Below, in pieces: positions 13,601-25,136 of a DNA stretch of 64,000 nucleotides. Made by a program: the position numbers and the translations under genes. Within the stretch, counting starts at the first letter, position 1. Each line of letters opens with the position of its first letter. The notes under the pieces were generated by a model. The model ran no database searches. It worked only from the letters and a program-made list of their open reading frames with translations, and was not told the DNA's origin. This DNA comes from Paramacrobiotus metropolitanus (taxonomy: Eukaryota; Tardigrada; Eutardigrada; Parachela; Macrobiotidae): positions 1 to 64,000 of the forward strand of contig NW_026570404.1 in the NCBI RefSeq assembly GCF_019649055.1, written 5' to 3'.

Positions 13601-16285
13601 ACTTTTTTCGGGTGAAATTTTTTTGAAATCTGTTTTCAGATTTGAACTCAGCGCATCAAATAACGTCTAAGTTTCCAGTTTCAGACGATTTTACCGTGTA
13701 GTTATCGAGATCTATAAAATATGTCAAGTTGTAGTTGCCGGTAACCGGTAACTTTTTTCGGTGAAATTTTTTTGAAATCTGTTTTCAGATTTGAACTCAG
13801 CGCATCAAATAACGTCTAAGTTTCCAGTTTCAGACGATTTTACCGTGTAGTTATCGAGATCTAAAATAAATGTCACGAAGTTGCCGGTAACCGGTAACTT
13901 TTTTCGGTGAAATTTTTTTGAAATCTGTTTTCAGATTTGAACTCAGCGCATCAAATAACGTCTAAGTTTCCAGTTTCAGACGATTTTACCGTGTAGTTAT
14001 CGAGATCTATAAAATATGTCACAGAAGTTGCCGGTAACCGGTAACTTTTTTCGGTGAAATTTTTTTGAAATCTGTTTTCAGATTTGAACTCAGCGCATCA
14101 AATAACGTCTAAGTTTCTAGTTTCAGACGATTTTACTGTGTAGTTATCGAGATCTAAAATAAATGTCACGAAGTTGCCGGTAACCGGTAACTTTTTCGGG
14201 TGAAATTTTTTTTGAAATCTGTTTTCAGATTTGAACTCAGCGCATCAAATAACGTCTAAGTTTCCAGTTTCAGACGATTTTACCGTGTAGTTATCGAGAT
14301 CTATAAAATATGTCAAGTTGTAGTTGCCGGTAACCGGTAACTTTTTTCGGTGAAATTTTTTTTGAAATCTGTTTTCAGATTTGAACTCAGCGCATCAAAT
14401 AACGTCTAAGTTTCCAGTTTCAGACGATTTTACCGTGTAGTTATCGAGATCTATAAAATATGTCAAGTTGTAGTTGCCGGTAACCGGTAACTTTTTTCGG
14501 TGAAATTTTTTTGAAATCTGTTTTCAGATTTGAACTCAGCGCATCAAATAACGTCTAAGTTTCCAGTTTCAGACGATTTTACCGTGTAGTTATCGAGATC
14601 TATAAAATATGTCACGAAGTTGCCGGTAACCGGTAACTTTTTGGGTGAAATTTTTTTGAAATCTGTTTTCAGATTTGAACTCAGCGCATCAAATTACGTC
14701 TAAGTTTCCAGTTTCAGACGATTTTACCGTGTAGTTATCGAGATCTATAAAATATGTCAAGTTGTAGTTGCCGGTAACCGGTAACTTTTTTGGGTGAAAT
14801 TTTTTTTGAAATCTGTTTTCAGATTTGAACTCAGCGCATCAAATTACGTCTAAGTTCCAGTTTCAGACGATTTTACCGTGTAGTTATCGAGATCTACAAA
14901 ATATGTCAAATTGTAGTTGCCGGTAACCGGTAACTTTTTTCGGTGAAATTTTTTTTTGAAATCTGTTTTCAGATTTGAACTCAGCGCATCAAATAACGTC
15001 TAAGTTTCCAGTTTTAGACGATTTTACCGTGTAGTTATCGAGATCTAAAATAAATGTCACGAAGTTGCCGGTAACCGGTAACTTTTTTCGGTGAAATTTT
15101 TTTTGAAATCTGTTTTCAGATTTGAACTCAGCGCATCAAATAACGTCTAAGTTTCCAGTTTCAGACGATTTTACCGTGTAGTTATCGAGATCTAAAATAA
15201 ATGTCACGAAGTTGCCGGTAACCGGTAACTTTTTCGGTGAAATTTTTTGAAATCTGTTTTCAGATTTGAACTCAGCGCATCAAATAACGTCTAAGTTTCA
15301 AGTTTCAGACGATTTTACCGTGTAGTTATCGAGATCTATAAAATATGTCAAGTTGTAGTTGCCGGTAACCGGTAACTTTTTTCAGTGAAATTTTTTTTGA
15401 AATCTGTTTTCAGATTTGAACTCAGCGCATCAAATAACGTCTAAGTTTCCAGTTTCAGACGATTTTACCGTGTAGTTATCGAGATCTATAAAATATGTCA
15501 AGTTGTAGTTGCCGGTAACCGGTAACTTTTTCGGTGAAATTTTTTGAAATCTGTTTTCAGATTTGAACTCAGCGCATCAAATAACGTCTAAGTTTCCAGT
15601 TTCAGACGATTTTACCGTGTAGTTATCGAGATCTATAAAATATGTCAAGTTGTAGTTGCCGGTAACCGGTAACTTTTTTCGGTGAAATTTTTTTGAAATC
15701 TGTTTTCAGATTTGAACTCAGCGCATCAAATAACGTCTAAGTTTCCAGTTTCAGACGATTTTACCGTGTAGTTATCGAGATCTATAAAATATGTCAAGTT
15801 GTAGTTGCCGGTAACCGGTAACTTTTTTCGGTGAAATTTTTTTTGAAATCTGTTTTCAGATTTGAACTCAGCGCATCAAATAACGTCTAAGTTTCCAGTT
15901 TCAGACGATTTTACCGTGTAGTTATCGAGATCTAAAATAAATGTCACGAAGTTGCCGGTAACCGGTAACTTTTTTGGGTGAAATTTTTTTTGAAATCTGT
16001 TTTCAGATTTGAACTCAGCGCATCAAATAACGTCTAAGTTTCCAGTTTCAGACGATTTTACCGTGTAGTTATCGAGATCTAAAATAAATGTCAAAGTTGC
16101 CGGTAACCGGTAACTTTTTTTCAGGTGAATTTTTTTTGAAATCTGTTTCAGATTTGAACTCAGCGCATCAAATAACGTCTAAGTTTCCAGTTTCAGACGA
16201 TTTTACCGTGTAGTTATCGAGATCTATAAAATATGTCAAGTTGTAGTTGCCGGTAACCGTAACTTTTTTTGGTGAAATTTTTTTT

Positions 16286-16433
16286 GAAATCTGTTTTCAG
16301 ATTAACTCTACGCATAAATTTAATTTCTATCAATTTCAATTTAATAAATATCCTGTATCAAATGTATTTCTTCATCAATTTGTCAGTATGGTTTTTTGGT
16401 AGTAACCGCAACTTTTCAGCGTCAAATTTTTTT
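16286..16433. repeat. Relic monomer 1
   Basis: It begins with an intact hairpin start (gaaatctgttttcagat) and the next equivalent hairpin start lies 148 bp further on, so the satellite period is kept. The first 30 bp and the last 35 bp align by eye to the canonical unit. The centre, roughly 16320-16395, is A/T-rich and does not align well; it lacks the agatct site and the core cagacgattttaccg. Either heavy mutation or a replacement of the core would explain this. Confidence 0.65.
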
Positions 16434-16618
16434 GAAATTTTCAGATTTTAACCGTGCGCATAAATAACGTCAAAGTTTAGTTTCAGCGATTTTTCCGGTA
16501 GTTAAATCAACAGTTGACTGGCGTAAAGCATGCAAGTTGTTTTAGAGCATTTTTTTTGTGGTATAGAATGCAATTTTTGTTGCGGTAACTTTTTAAATTT
16601 GAAACTGTTAGCACCATA
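16302..16618. repeat. Island of strongly diverged (relic) satellite monomers
   Basis: This is the only stretch where the canonical monomer is lost. The sequence remains AT-rich and T-rich, and satellite landmarks reappear at the expected spacing: gtaaccgcaactttt near 16402 (compare ggtaaccggtaactttt), tttgaaattttcagatttt near 16431 (compare the hairpin), gcgcataaataacgtc near 16457, tttcagcgatttttccg near 16481. The left flank decays gradually (ggtaaccgtaac at 16252, then cagattaactctacgcataaa at 16298), whereas the right flank returns abruptly to canonical sequence at catcaaataacg, about 16619. I read it as about two old monomers spared from homogenisation. It could also be a small foreign insertion flanked by decayed satellite, because the middle of the first unit (about 16320-16395) has little recognisable similarity. 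Confidence 0.8.
16434..16600. repeat. Relic monomer 2, lengthened to about 167 bp
   Basis: From gaaattttcagatttt to the next hairpin equivalent (gaaactgttagc at 16601) is 167 bp, about 18 bp longer than a normal unit. The core is recognisable: gcgcataaataacgtc, aaagtttagtttcagcgat, ttttccggtagtta. The agatct site is replaced by aatcaacagttgactgg. The later part contains gcaagttgttttagagc, an 8-T run at 16551-16558, and ttgcggtaacttttt, which resembles the end of the ccggtaac dyad. The extra length lies in the linker, the same place where modern monomers vary. Confidence 0.7.
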
Positions 16619-19600
16619 CATCAAATAACGTCTAAGTTTCCAGTTTCAGACGATTTTACCGTGTAGTTATCGAGATCTATAAAATATGTCAAGTTGTAGT
16701 TGCCGGTAACCGGTAACTTTTTTCGGTGAAATTTTTTTGAAATCTGTTTTCAGATTTGAACTCAGCGCATCAAATAACGTCTAAGTTTCCAGTTTCAGAC
16801 GATTTTACCGTGTAGTTATCGAGATCTAAAATAAATGTCACGAAGTTGCCGGTAACCGGTAACTTTTTCGGTGAAATTTTTTTTGAAATCTGTTTTCAGA
16901 TTTGAACTCAGCGCATCAAATAACGTCTAAGTTTCCAGTTTCAGACGATTTTACCGTGTAGTTATCGAGATCTATAAAATATGTCAAGTTGTAGTTGCCG
17001 GTAACCGGTAACTTTTTTCGGTGAAATTTTTTTGAAATCTGTTTTCAGATTTGAACTCAGCGCATCAAATAACGTCTAAGTTTCCAGTTTCAGACGATTT
17101 TACCGTGTAGTTATCGAGATCTATAAAATATGTCAAGTTGTAGTTGCCGGTAACCGGTAACTTTTTTCGGTGAAATTTTTTTGAAATCTGTTTTCAGATT
17201 TGAACTCAGCGCATCAAATAACGTCTAAGTTTCCAGTTTCAGACGATTTTACCGTGTAGTTATCGAGATCTATAAAATATGTCAAGTTGTAGTTGCCGGT
17301 AACCGGTAACTTTTTCCGGTGAAATTTTTTTTGAAATCTGTTTTCAGATTTGAACTCAGCGCATCAAATAACGTCTAAGTTTCCAGTTTCAGACGATTTT
17401 ACCGTGTAGTTATCGAGATCTATAAAATATGTCAAGTTGTAGTTGCCGGTAACCGGTAACTTTTTTCGGTGAAATTTTTTTGAAATCTGTTTTCAGATTT
17501 GAACTCAGCGCATCAAATAACGTCTAAGTTTCCAGTTTCAGACGATTTTACCGTGTAGTTATCGAGATCTAAAATAAATGTCACGAAGTTGCCGGTAACC
17601 GGTAACTTTTTTCGGTGAAATTTTTTTTGAAATCTGTTTTCAGATTTGAACTCAGCGCATCAAATAACGTCTAAGTTTCCAGTTTCAGACGATTTTACCG
17701 TGTAGTTATCGAGATCTATAAAATATGTCAAGTTGTAGTTGCCGGTAACCGGTAACTTTTTTCGGTGAAATTTTTTTTGAAATCTGTTTTCAGATTTGAA
17801 CTCAGCGCATCAAATACGTCTAAGTTTCCAGTTTTAGACGATTTTACCGTGTAGTTATCGAGATCTAAAATAAATGTCACGAAGTTGCCGGTAACCGGTA
17901 ACTTTTTTGGGTGAAATTTTTTTTGAAATCTGTTTTCAGATTTGAACTCAGCGCATCAAATAACGTCTAAGTTTCCAGTTTCAGACGATTTTACCGTGTA
18001 GTTATCGAGATCTATAAAATATGTCAAGTTGTAGTTGCCGGTAACCGGTAACTTTTTTCGGTGAAATTTTTTTGAAATCTGTTTTCAGATTTGAACTCAG
18101 CGCATCAAATAACGTCTAAGTTTCCAGTTTCAGACGATTTTACCGTGTAGTTATCGAGATCTAAAATATGTCACGAAGTTGCCGGTAACCGGTAACTTTT
18201 TTCGGTGAAATTTTTTTGAAATCTGTTTTCAGATTTGAACTCAGCGCATCAAATAACGTCTAAGTTTCCAGTTTCAGACGATTTTACCGTGTAGTTATCG
18301 AGATCTATAAAATATGTCAAGTTGTAGTTGCCGGTAACCGGTAACTTTTTTCGGTGAAATTTTTTTGAAATCTGTTTTCAGATTTGAACTCAGCGCATCA
18401 AATAACGTCTAAGTTTCCAGTTTCAGACGATTTTACCGTGTAGTTATCGAGATCTAAAATAAATGTCACGAAGTTGCCGGTAACCGGTAACTTTTTTCGG
18501 TGAAATTTTTTTGAAATCTGTTTTCAGATTTGAACTCAGCGCATCAAATAACGTCTAAGTTTCCAGTTTCAGACGATTTTACCGTGTAGTTATCGAGATC
18601 TATAAAATATGTCAAGTTGTAGTTGCCGGTAACCGGTAACTTTTTTCGGTGAAATTTTTTTTGAAATCTGTTTTCAGATTTGAACTCAGCGCATCAAATA
18701 ACGTCTAAGTTTCCAGTTTCAGACGATTTTACCGTGTAGTTATCGAGATCTATAAAATATGTCAAGTTGTAGTTGCCGGTAACCGGTAACTTTTTTCGGT
18801 GAAATTTTTTTGAAATCTGTTTTCAGATTTCAACTCAGCGCATCAAATAACGTCTAAGTTTCCAGTTTCAGACGATTTTACCGTGTAGTTATCGAGATCT
18901 ATAAAATATGTCAAGTTGTAGTTGCCGGTAACCGGTAACTTTTTTCGGTGAAATTTTTTTGAAATCTGTTTTCAGATTTGAACTCAGCGCATCAAATAAC
19001 GTCTAAGTTTCCAGTTTCAGACGATTTTACCGTGTAGTTATCGAGATCTATAAAATATGTCAAGTTGTAGTTGCCGGTAACCGGTAACTTTTTTCGGTGA
19101 AATTTTTTTGAAATCTGTTTTCAGATTTGAACTCAGCGCATCAAATAACGTCTAAGTTTCCAGTTTCAGACGATTTTACCGTGTAGTTATCGAGATCTAT
19201 AAAATATGTCAAGTTGTAGTTGCCGGTAACCGGTAACTTTTTTCGGTGAAATTTTTTTGAAATCTGTTTTCAGATTTGAACTCAGCGCATCAAATAACGT
19301 CTAAGTTTCCAGTTTCAGACGATTTTACCGTGTAGTTATCGAGATCTAAAATAAATGTCACGAAGTTGCCGGTAACCGGTAACTTTTTTCGGTGAAATTT
19401 TTTTGAAATCTGTTTTCAGATTTGAACTCAGCGCATCAAATAACGTCTAAGTTTCCAGTTTCAGACGATTTTACCGTGTAGTTATCGAGATCTATAAAAT
19501 ATGTCAAGTTGTAGTTGCCGGTAACCGGTAACTTTTTTCGGTGAAATTTTTTTGAAATCTGTTTTCAGATTTGAACTCAGCGCATCAAATAACGTCTAAG

Positions 19601-22600
19601 TTTCCAGTTTCAGACGATTTTACCGTGTAGTTATCGAGATCTATAAAATATGTCAAGTTGTAGTTGCCGGTAACCGGTAACTTTTTTCGGTGAAATTTTT
19701 TTGAAATCTGTTTTCAGATTTCGAACTCAGCGCATCAAATAACGTCTAAGTTTCCAGTTTCAGACGATTTTACCGTGTAGTTATCGAGATCTATAAAATA
19801 TGTCAAGTTGTAGTTGCCGGTAACCGGTAACTTTTTTCGGTGAAATTTTTTTGAAATCTGTTTTCAGATTTGAACTCAGCGCATCAAATAACGTCTAAGT
19901 TTCCAGTTTCAGACGATTTTACCGTGTAGTTATCGAGATCTATAAAATATGTCAAGTTGTAGTTGCCGGTAACCGGTAACTTTTTTCGGTGAAATTTTTT
20001 TGAAATCTGTTTTCAGATTTGAACTCAGCGCATCAAATAACGTCTAAGTTTCCAGTTTCAGACGATTTTACCGTGTAGTTATCGAGATCTAAAATAAATG
20101 TCACGAAGTTGCCGGTAACCGGTAACTTTTTTCGGTGAAATTTTTTTGAAATCTGTTTTCAGATTTGAACTCAGCGCATCAAATAACGTCTAAGTTTCCA
20201 GTTTCAGACGATTTTACCGTGTAGTTATCGAGATCTATAAAATATGTCAAGTTGTAGTTGCCGGTAACCGGTAACTTTTTCGGTGAAATTTTTTTTGAAA
20301 TCTGTTTTCAGATTTGAACTCAGCGCATCAAATAACGTCTAAGTTTCCAGTTTCAGACGATTTTACCGTGTAGTTATCGAGATCTAAAATATGTCACGAA
20401 GTTGCCGGTAACCGGTAACTTTTTTCGGTGAAATTTTTTTGAAATCTGTTTTCAGATTTGAACTCAGCGCATCAAATAACGTCTAAGTTTCCAGTTTCAG
20501 ACGATTTTACCGTGTAGTTATCGAGATCTATAAAATATGTCAAGTTGTAGTTGCCGGTAACCGGTAACTTTTTTCGGTGAAATTTTTTTGAAATCTGTTT
20601 TCAGATTTGAACTCAGCGCATCAAATAACGTCTAAGTTTCCAGTTTCAGACGATTTTACCGTGTAGTTATCGAGATCTATAAAATATGTCAAGTTGTAGT
20701 TGCCGGTAACCGGTAACTTTTTTCGGTGAAATTTTTTTTGAAATCTGTTTTCAGATTTCAACTCAGCGCATCAAATAACGTCTAAGTTTCCAGTTTCAGA
20801 CGATTTTACCGTGTAGTTATCGAGATCTATAAAATATGTCAAATTGTAGTTGCCGGTAACCGGTAACTTTTTTCGGTGAAATTTTTTTTGAAATCTGTTT
20901 TCAGATTTGAACTCAGCGCATCAAATAACGTCTAAGTTTCCAGTTTCAGACGATTTTACCGTGTAGTTATCGAGATCTATAAAATATGTCAAGTTGTAGT
21001 TGCCGGTAACCGGTAACTTTTTTCGGTGAAATTTTTTTTGAAATCTGTTTTCAGATTTGAACTCAGCGCATCAAATAACGTCTAAGTTTCCAGTTTCAGA
21101 CGATTTTACCGTGTAGTTATCGAGATCTATAAAATATGTCAAGTTGTAGTTGCCGGTAACCGGTAACTTTTTTCGGTGAAATTTTTTTGAAATCTGTTTT
21201 CAGATTTGAACTCAGCGCATCAAATAACGTCTAAGTTTCCAGTTTCAGACGATTTTACCGTGTAGTTATCGAGATCTATAAAATATGTCAAGTTGTAGTT
21301 GCCGGTAACCGGTAACTTTTTTCGGTGAAATTTTTTTGAAATCTGTTTTCAGATTTGAACTCAGCGCATCAAATAACGTCTAAGTTTCCAGTTTCAGACG
21401 ATTTTACCGTGTAGTTATCGAGATCTATAAAATATGTCAAGTTGTAGTTGCCGGTAACCGGTAACTTTTTCGGTGAAATTTTTTTGAAATCTGTTTTCAG
21501 ATTTGAACTCAGCGCATCAAATAACGTCTAAGTTTCCAGTTTCAGACGATTTTACCGTGTAGTTATCGAGATCTATAAAATATGTCAAGTTGTAGTTGCC
21601 GGTAACCGGTAACTTTTTGGTGAAATTTTTTTGAAATTGTTTTCAGATTTGAACTCAGCGCATCAAATAACGTCTAAGTTTCCAGTTTCAGACGATTTTA
21701 CCGTGTAGTTATCGAGATCTATAAAATATGTCAAGTTGTAGTTGCCGGTAACCGGTAACTTTTTTCGGTGAAATTTTTTTGAAATCTGTTTTCAGATTTG
21801 AACTCAGCGCATCAAATAACGTCTAAGTTTCCAGTTTCAGACGATTTTACCGTGTAGTTATCGAGATCTAAAATAAATGTCACGAAGTTGCCGGTAACCG
21901 GTAACTTTTTTCGGTGAAATTTTTTTGAAATCTGTTTTCAGATTTGAACTCAGCGCATCAAATAACGTCTAAGTTTCCAGTTTCAGACGATTTTACCGTG
22001 TAGTTATCGAGATCTATAAAATATGTCAAGTTGTAGTTGCCGGTAACCGGTAACTTTTTTCGGTGAAATTTTTTTGAAATCTGTTTTCAGATTTGAACTC
22101 AGCGCATCAAATAACGTCTAAGTTTCCAGTTTCAGACGATTTTACCGTGTAGTTATCGAGATCTATAAAATATGTCAAGTTGTAGTTGCCGGTAACCGGT
22201 AACTTTTTTCGGTGAAATTTTTTTGAAATCTGTTTTCAGATTTGAACTCAGCGCATCAAATAACGTCTAAGTTTCCAGTTTCAGACGATTTTACCGTGTA
22301 GTTATCGAGATCTATAAAATATGTCAAGTTGTAGTTGCCGGTAACCGGTAACTTTTTTCGGTGAAATTTTTTTTGAAATCTGTTTTCAGATTTGAACTCA
22401 GCGCATCAAATAACGTCTAAGTTTCCAGTTTCAGACGATTTTACCGTGTAGTTATCGAGATCTATAAAATATGTCAAGTTGTAGTTGCCGGTAACCGGTA
22501 ACTTTTTTCGGTGAAATTTTTTTTGAAATCTGTTTTCAGATTTGAACTCAGCGCATCAAATAACGTCTAAGTTTCCAGTTTCAGACGATTTTACCGTGTA

Positions 22601-23115
22601 GTTATCGAGATCTATAAAATATGTCAAGTTGTAGTTGCCGGTAACCGGTAACTTTTTTCGGTGAAATTTTTTTTGAAATCTGTTTTCAGATTTGAACTCA
22701 GCGCATCAAATAACGTCTAAGTTTCCAGTTTCAGACGATTTTACCGTGTAGTTATCGAGATCTATAAAATATGTCAAGTTGTAGTTGCCGGTAACCGGTA
22801 ACTTTTTTCGGTGAAATTTTTTTGAAATCTGTTTTCAGATTTGAACTCAGCGCATCAAATAACGTCTAAGTTTCCAGTTTCAGACGATTTTACCGTGTAG
22901 TTATCGAGATCTATAAAATATGTCAAGTTGTAGTTGCCGGTAACCGGTAACTTTTTTCGGTGAAATTTTTTTTGAAATCTGTTTTCAGATTTGAACTAAG
23001 CGCATCAAATAACGTCTAAGTTTCCAGTTTTAGACGATTTTACCGTGTAGTTATCGAGATCTATAAAATATGTCAAGTTGTAGTTGCCGGTAACCGGTAA
23101 CTTTTTTGGGTGAAA

Positions 23116-23266
23116 TTTTTTTTTTTTTCGGATTTGAACTCAGCGCATTAAATTACGTCTAAGCTTCCAGTTTCAGACGATTTTACCGTGTAGTTATCGA
23201 GATCTACGAAATATGTCAAGTTGTAGTTGCCGGTAACCGGTAACTTTTTTCGGTGAAATTTTTTTT
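23116..23266. repeat. Monomer lacking the left hairpin arm (deletion between T tracts)
   Basis: A run of 13 T at 23116-23128 leads directly into cggatttg, so gaaatctg is missing and dyad 1 cannot form. Later it has gcgcattaaattacg, aagcttccag and ctacgaaatatg. Compared with the related copy at 10519, which has two T tracts separated by gaaatc, exactly 7 bp are absent. That is what slippage or repair between the two T tracts would produce. Confidence 0.85.
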
Positions 23267-25136
23267 GAAATCTGTTTTCAGATTTGAACTCAGCGCATCA
23301 AATAACGTCTAAGTTTCCAGTTTCAGACGATTTTACCGTGTAGTTATCGAGATCTATAAAATTGTCAAGTTGTAGTTGCCGGTAACCGGTAACTTTTTCG
23401 GTGAAATTTTTTTTGAAATCTGTTTTCAGATTTCAACTCAGCGCATCAAATAACGTCTAAGTTTCCAGTTTCAGACGATTTTACCGTGTAGTTATCGAGA
23501 TCTAAAATAAATGTCACGAAGTTGCCGGTAACCGGTAACTTTTTTCGGTGAAATTTTTTTTGAAATCTGTTTTCAGATTTGAACTCAGCGCATCAAATAA
23601 CGTCTAAGTTTCCAGTTTCAGACGATTTTACCGTGTAGTTATCGAGATCTATAAAATATGTCAAGTTGTAGTTGCCGGTAACCGGTAACTTTTTTCGGTG
23701 AAATTTTTTTGAAATCTGTTTTCAGATTTGAACTCAGCGCATCAAATAACGTCTAAGTTTCCAGTTTCAGACGATTTTACCGTGTAGTTATCGAGATCTA
23801 TAAAATATGTCAAATTGTAGTTGCCGGTAACCGGTAACTTTTTTCGGTGAAATTTTTTTTGAAATCTGTTTTCAGATTTGAACTCAGCGCATCAAATAAC
23901 GTCTAAGTTTCCAGTTTCAGACGATTTTACCGTGTAGTTATCGAGATCTATAAAATATGTCAAGTTGTAGTTGCCGGTAACCGGTAACTTTTTTCGGTGA
24001 AATTTTTTTGAAATCTGTTTTCAGATTTGAACTCAGCGCATCAAATAACGTCTAAGTTTCCAGTTTCAGACGATTTTACCGTGTAGTTATCGAGATCTAA
24101 AATATGTCAAGTTGTAGTTGCCGGTAACCGGTAACTTTTTTCGGTGAAATTTTTTTGAAATCTGTTTTCAGATTTGAACTCAGCGCATCAAATAACGTCT
24201 AAGTTTCCAGTTTCAGACGATTTTACCGTGTAGTTATCGAGATCTATAAAATATGTCAAGTTGTAGTTGCCGGTAACCGGTAACTTTTTTCGGTGAAATT
24301 TTTTTGAAATCTGTTTTCAGATTTGAACTCAGCGCATCAAATAACGTCTAAGTTTCCAGTTTCAGACGATTTTACCGTGTAGTTATCGAGATCTAAAATA
24401 TGTCAAGTTGTAGTTGCCGGTAACCGGTAACTTTTTTCGGTGAAATTTTTTTGAAATCTGTTTTCAGATTTGAACTCAGCGCATCAAATAACGTCTAAGT
24501 TTCCAGTTTCAGACGATTTTACCGTGTAGTTATCGAGATCTATAAAATATGTCAAGTTGTAGTTGCCGGTAACCGGTAACTTTTTTCGGTGAAATTTTTT
24601 TGAAATCTGTTTTCAGATTTCGAACTCAGCGCATCAAATAACGTCTAAGTTTCCAGTTTCAGACGATTTTACCGTGTAGTTATCGAGATCTATAAAATAT
24701 GTCAAGTTGTAGTTGCCGGTAACCGGTAACTTTTTTCGGTGAAATTTTTTTGAAATCTGTTTTCAGATTTGAACTCAGCGCATCAAATAACGTCTAAGTT
24801 TCCAGTTTCAGACGATTTTACCGTGTAGTTATCGAGATCTATAAAATATGTCAAGTTGTAGTTGCCGGTAACCGGTAACTTTTTTCGGTGAAATTTTTTT
24901 TGAAATCTGTTTTCAGATTTGAACTCAGCGCATCAAATAACGTCTAAGTTTCCAGTTTCAGACGATTTTACCGTGTAGTTATCGAGATCTATAAAATATG
25001 TCAAGTTGTAGTTGCCGGTAACCGGTAACTTTTTCGGTGAAATTTTTTTGAAATCTGTTTTCAGATTTGAACTCAGCGCATCAAATAACGTCTAAGTTTC
25101 CAGTTTCAGACGATTTTACCGTGTAGTTATCGAGAT

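Larger units (their letters stand above)
1..16301. repeat. Satellite array, left segment (about 149-bp tandem monomers)
   Basis: Head-to-tail copies of one AT-rich unit fill this segment without interruption, and the array continues beyond the left edge. Monomers are mostly 146-151 bp. Landmarks recurring in each copy are gaaatctg, cagattt, actcagcgcatc, cagacgattttaccgtg, agatct and ccggtaaccggtaac. Type A and type B monomers are mixed, and B copies often stand next to each other (for example near 980 and 1128, 2465 and 2610, 8680-8980, 12090 and 12235, 15050 and 15195). Base substitutions and small indels are commoner here than to the right, above all at 1-2530, 7860-8290, 10500-10810 and 14650-16300. 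No open frame of convincing length or composition, no RNA gene and no transposon was seen. A centromeric or pericentromeric satellite is the likeliest identity; that is inferred from organisation, not from recognising the family. Confidence 0.97.

Noticed and set aside
16269-16451. 60-residue open frame on the plus strand
   Set aside because: It lies over the relic island, is rich in F, I, L and N as expected from AT-rich noncoding DNA, and shows no domain or conserved copy.
16302-16618. Transposon insertion
   Set aside because: No terminal inverted repeats, target-site duplication or element ends were recognised, and satellite landmarks at the normal period explain most of the island. The centre of the first unit remains unexplained.
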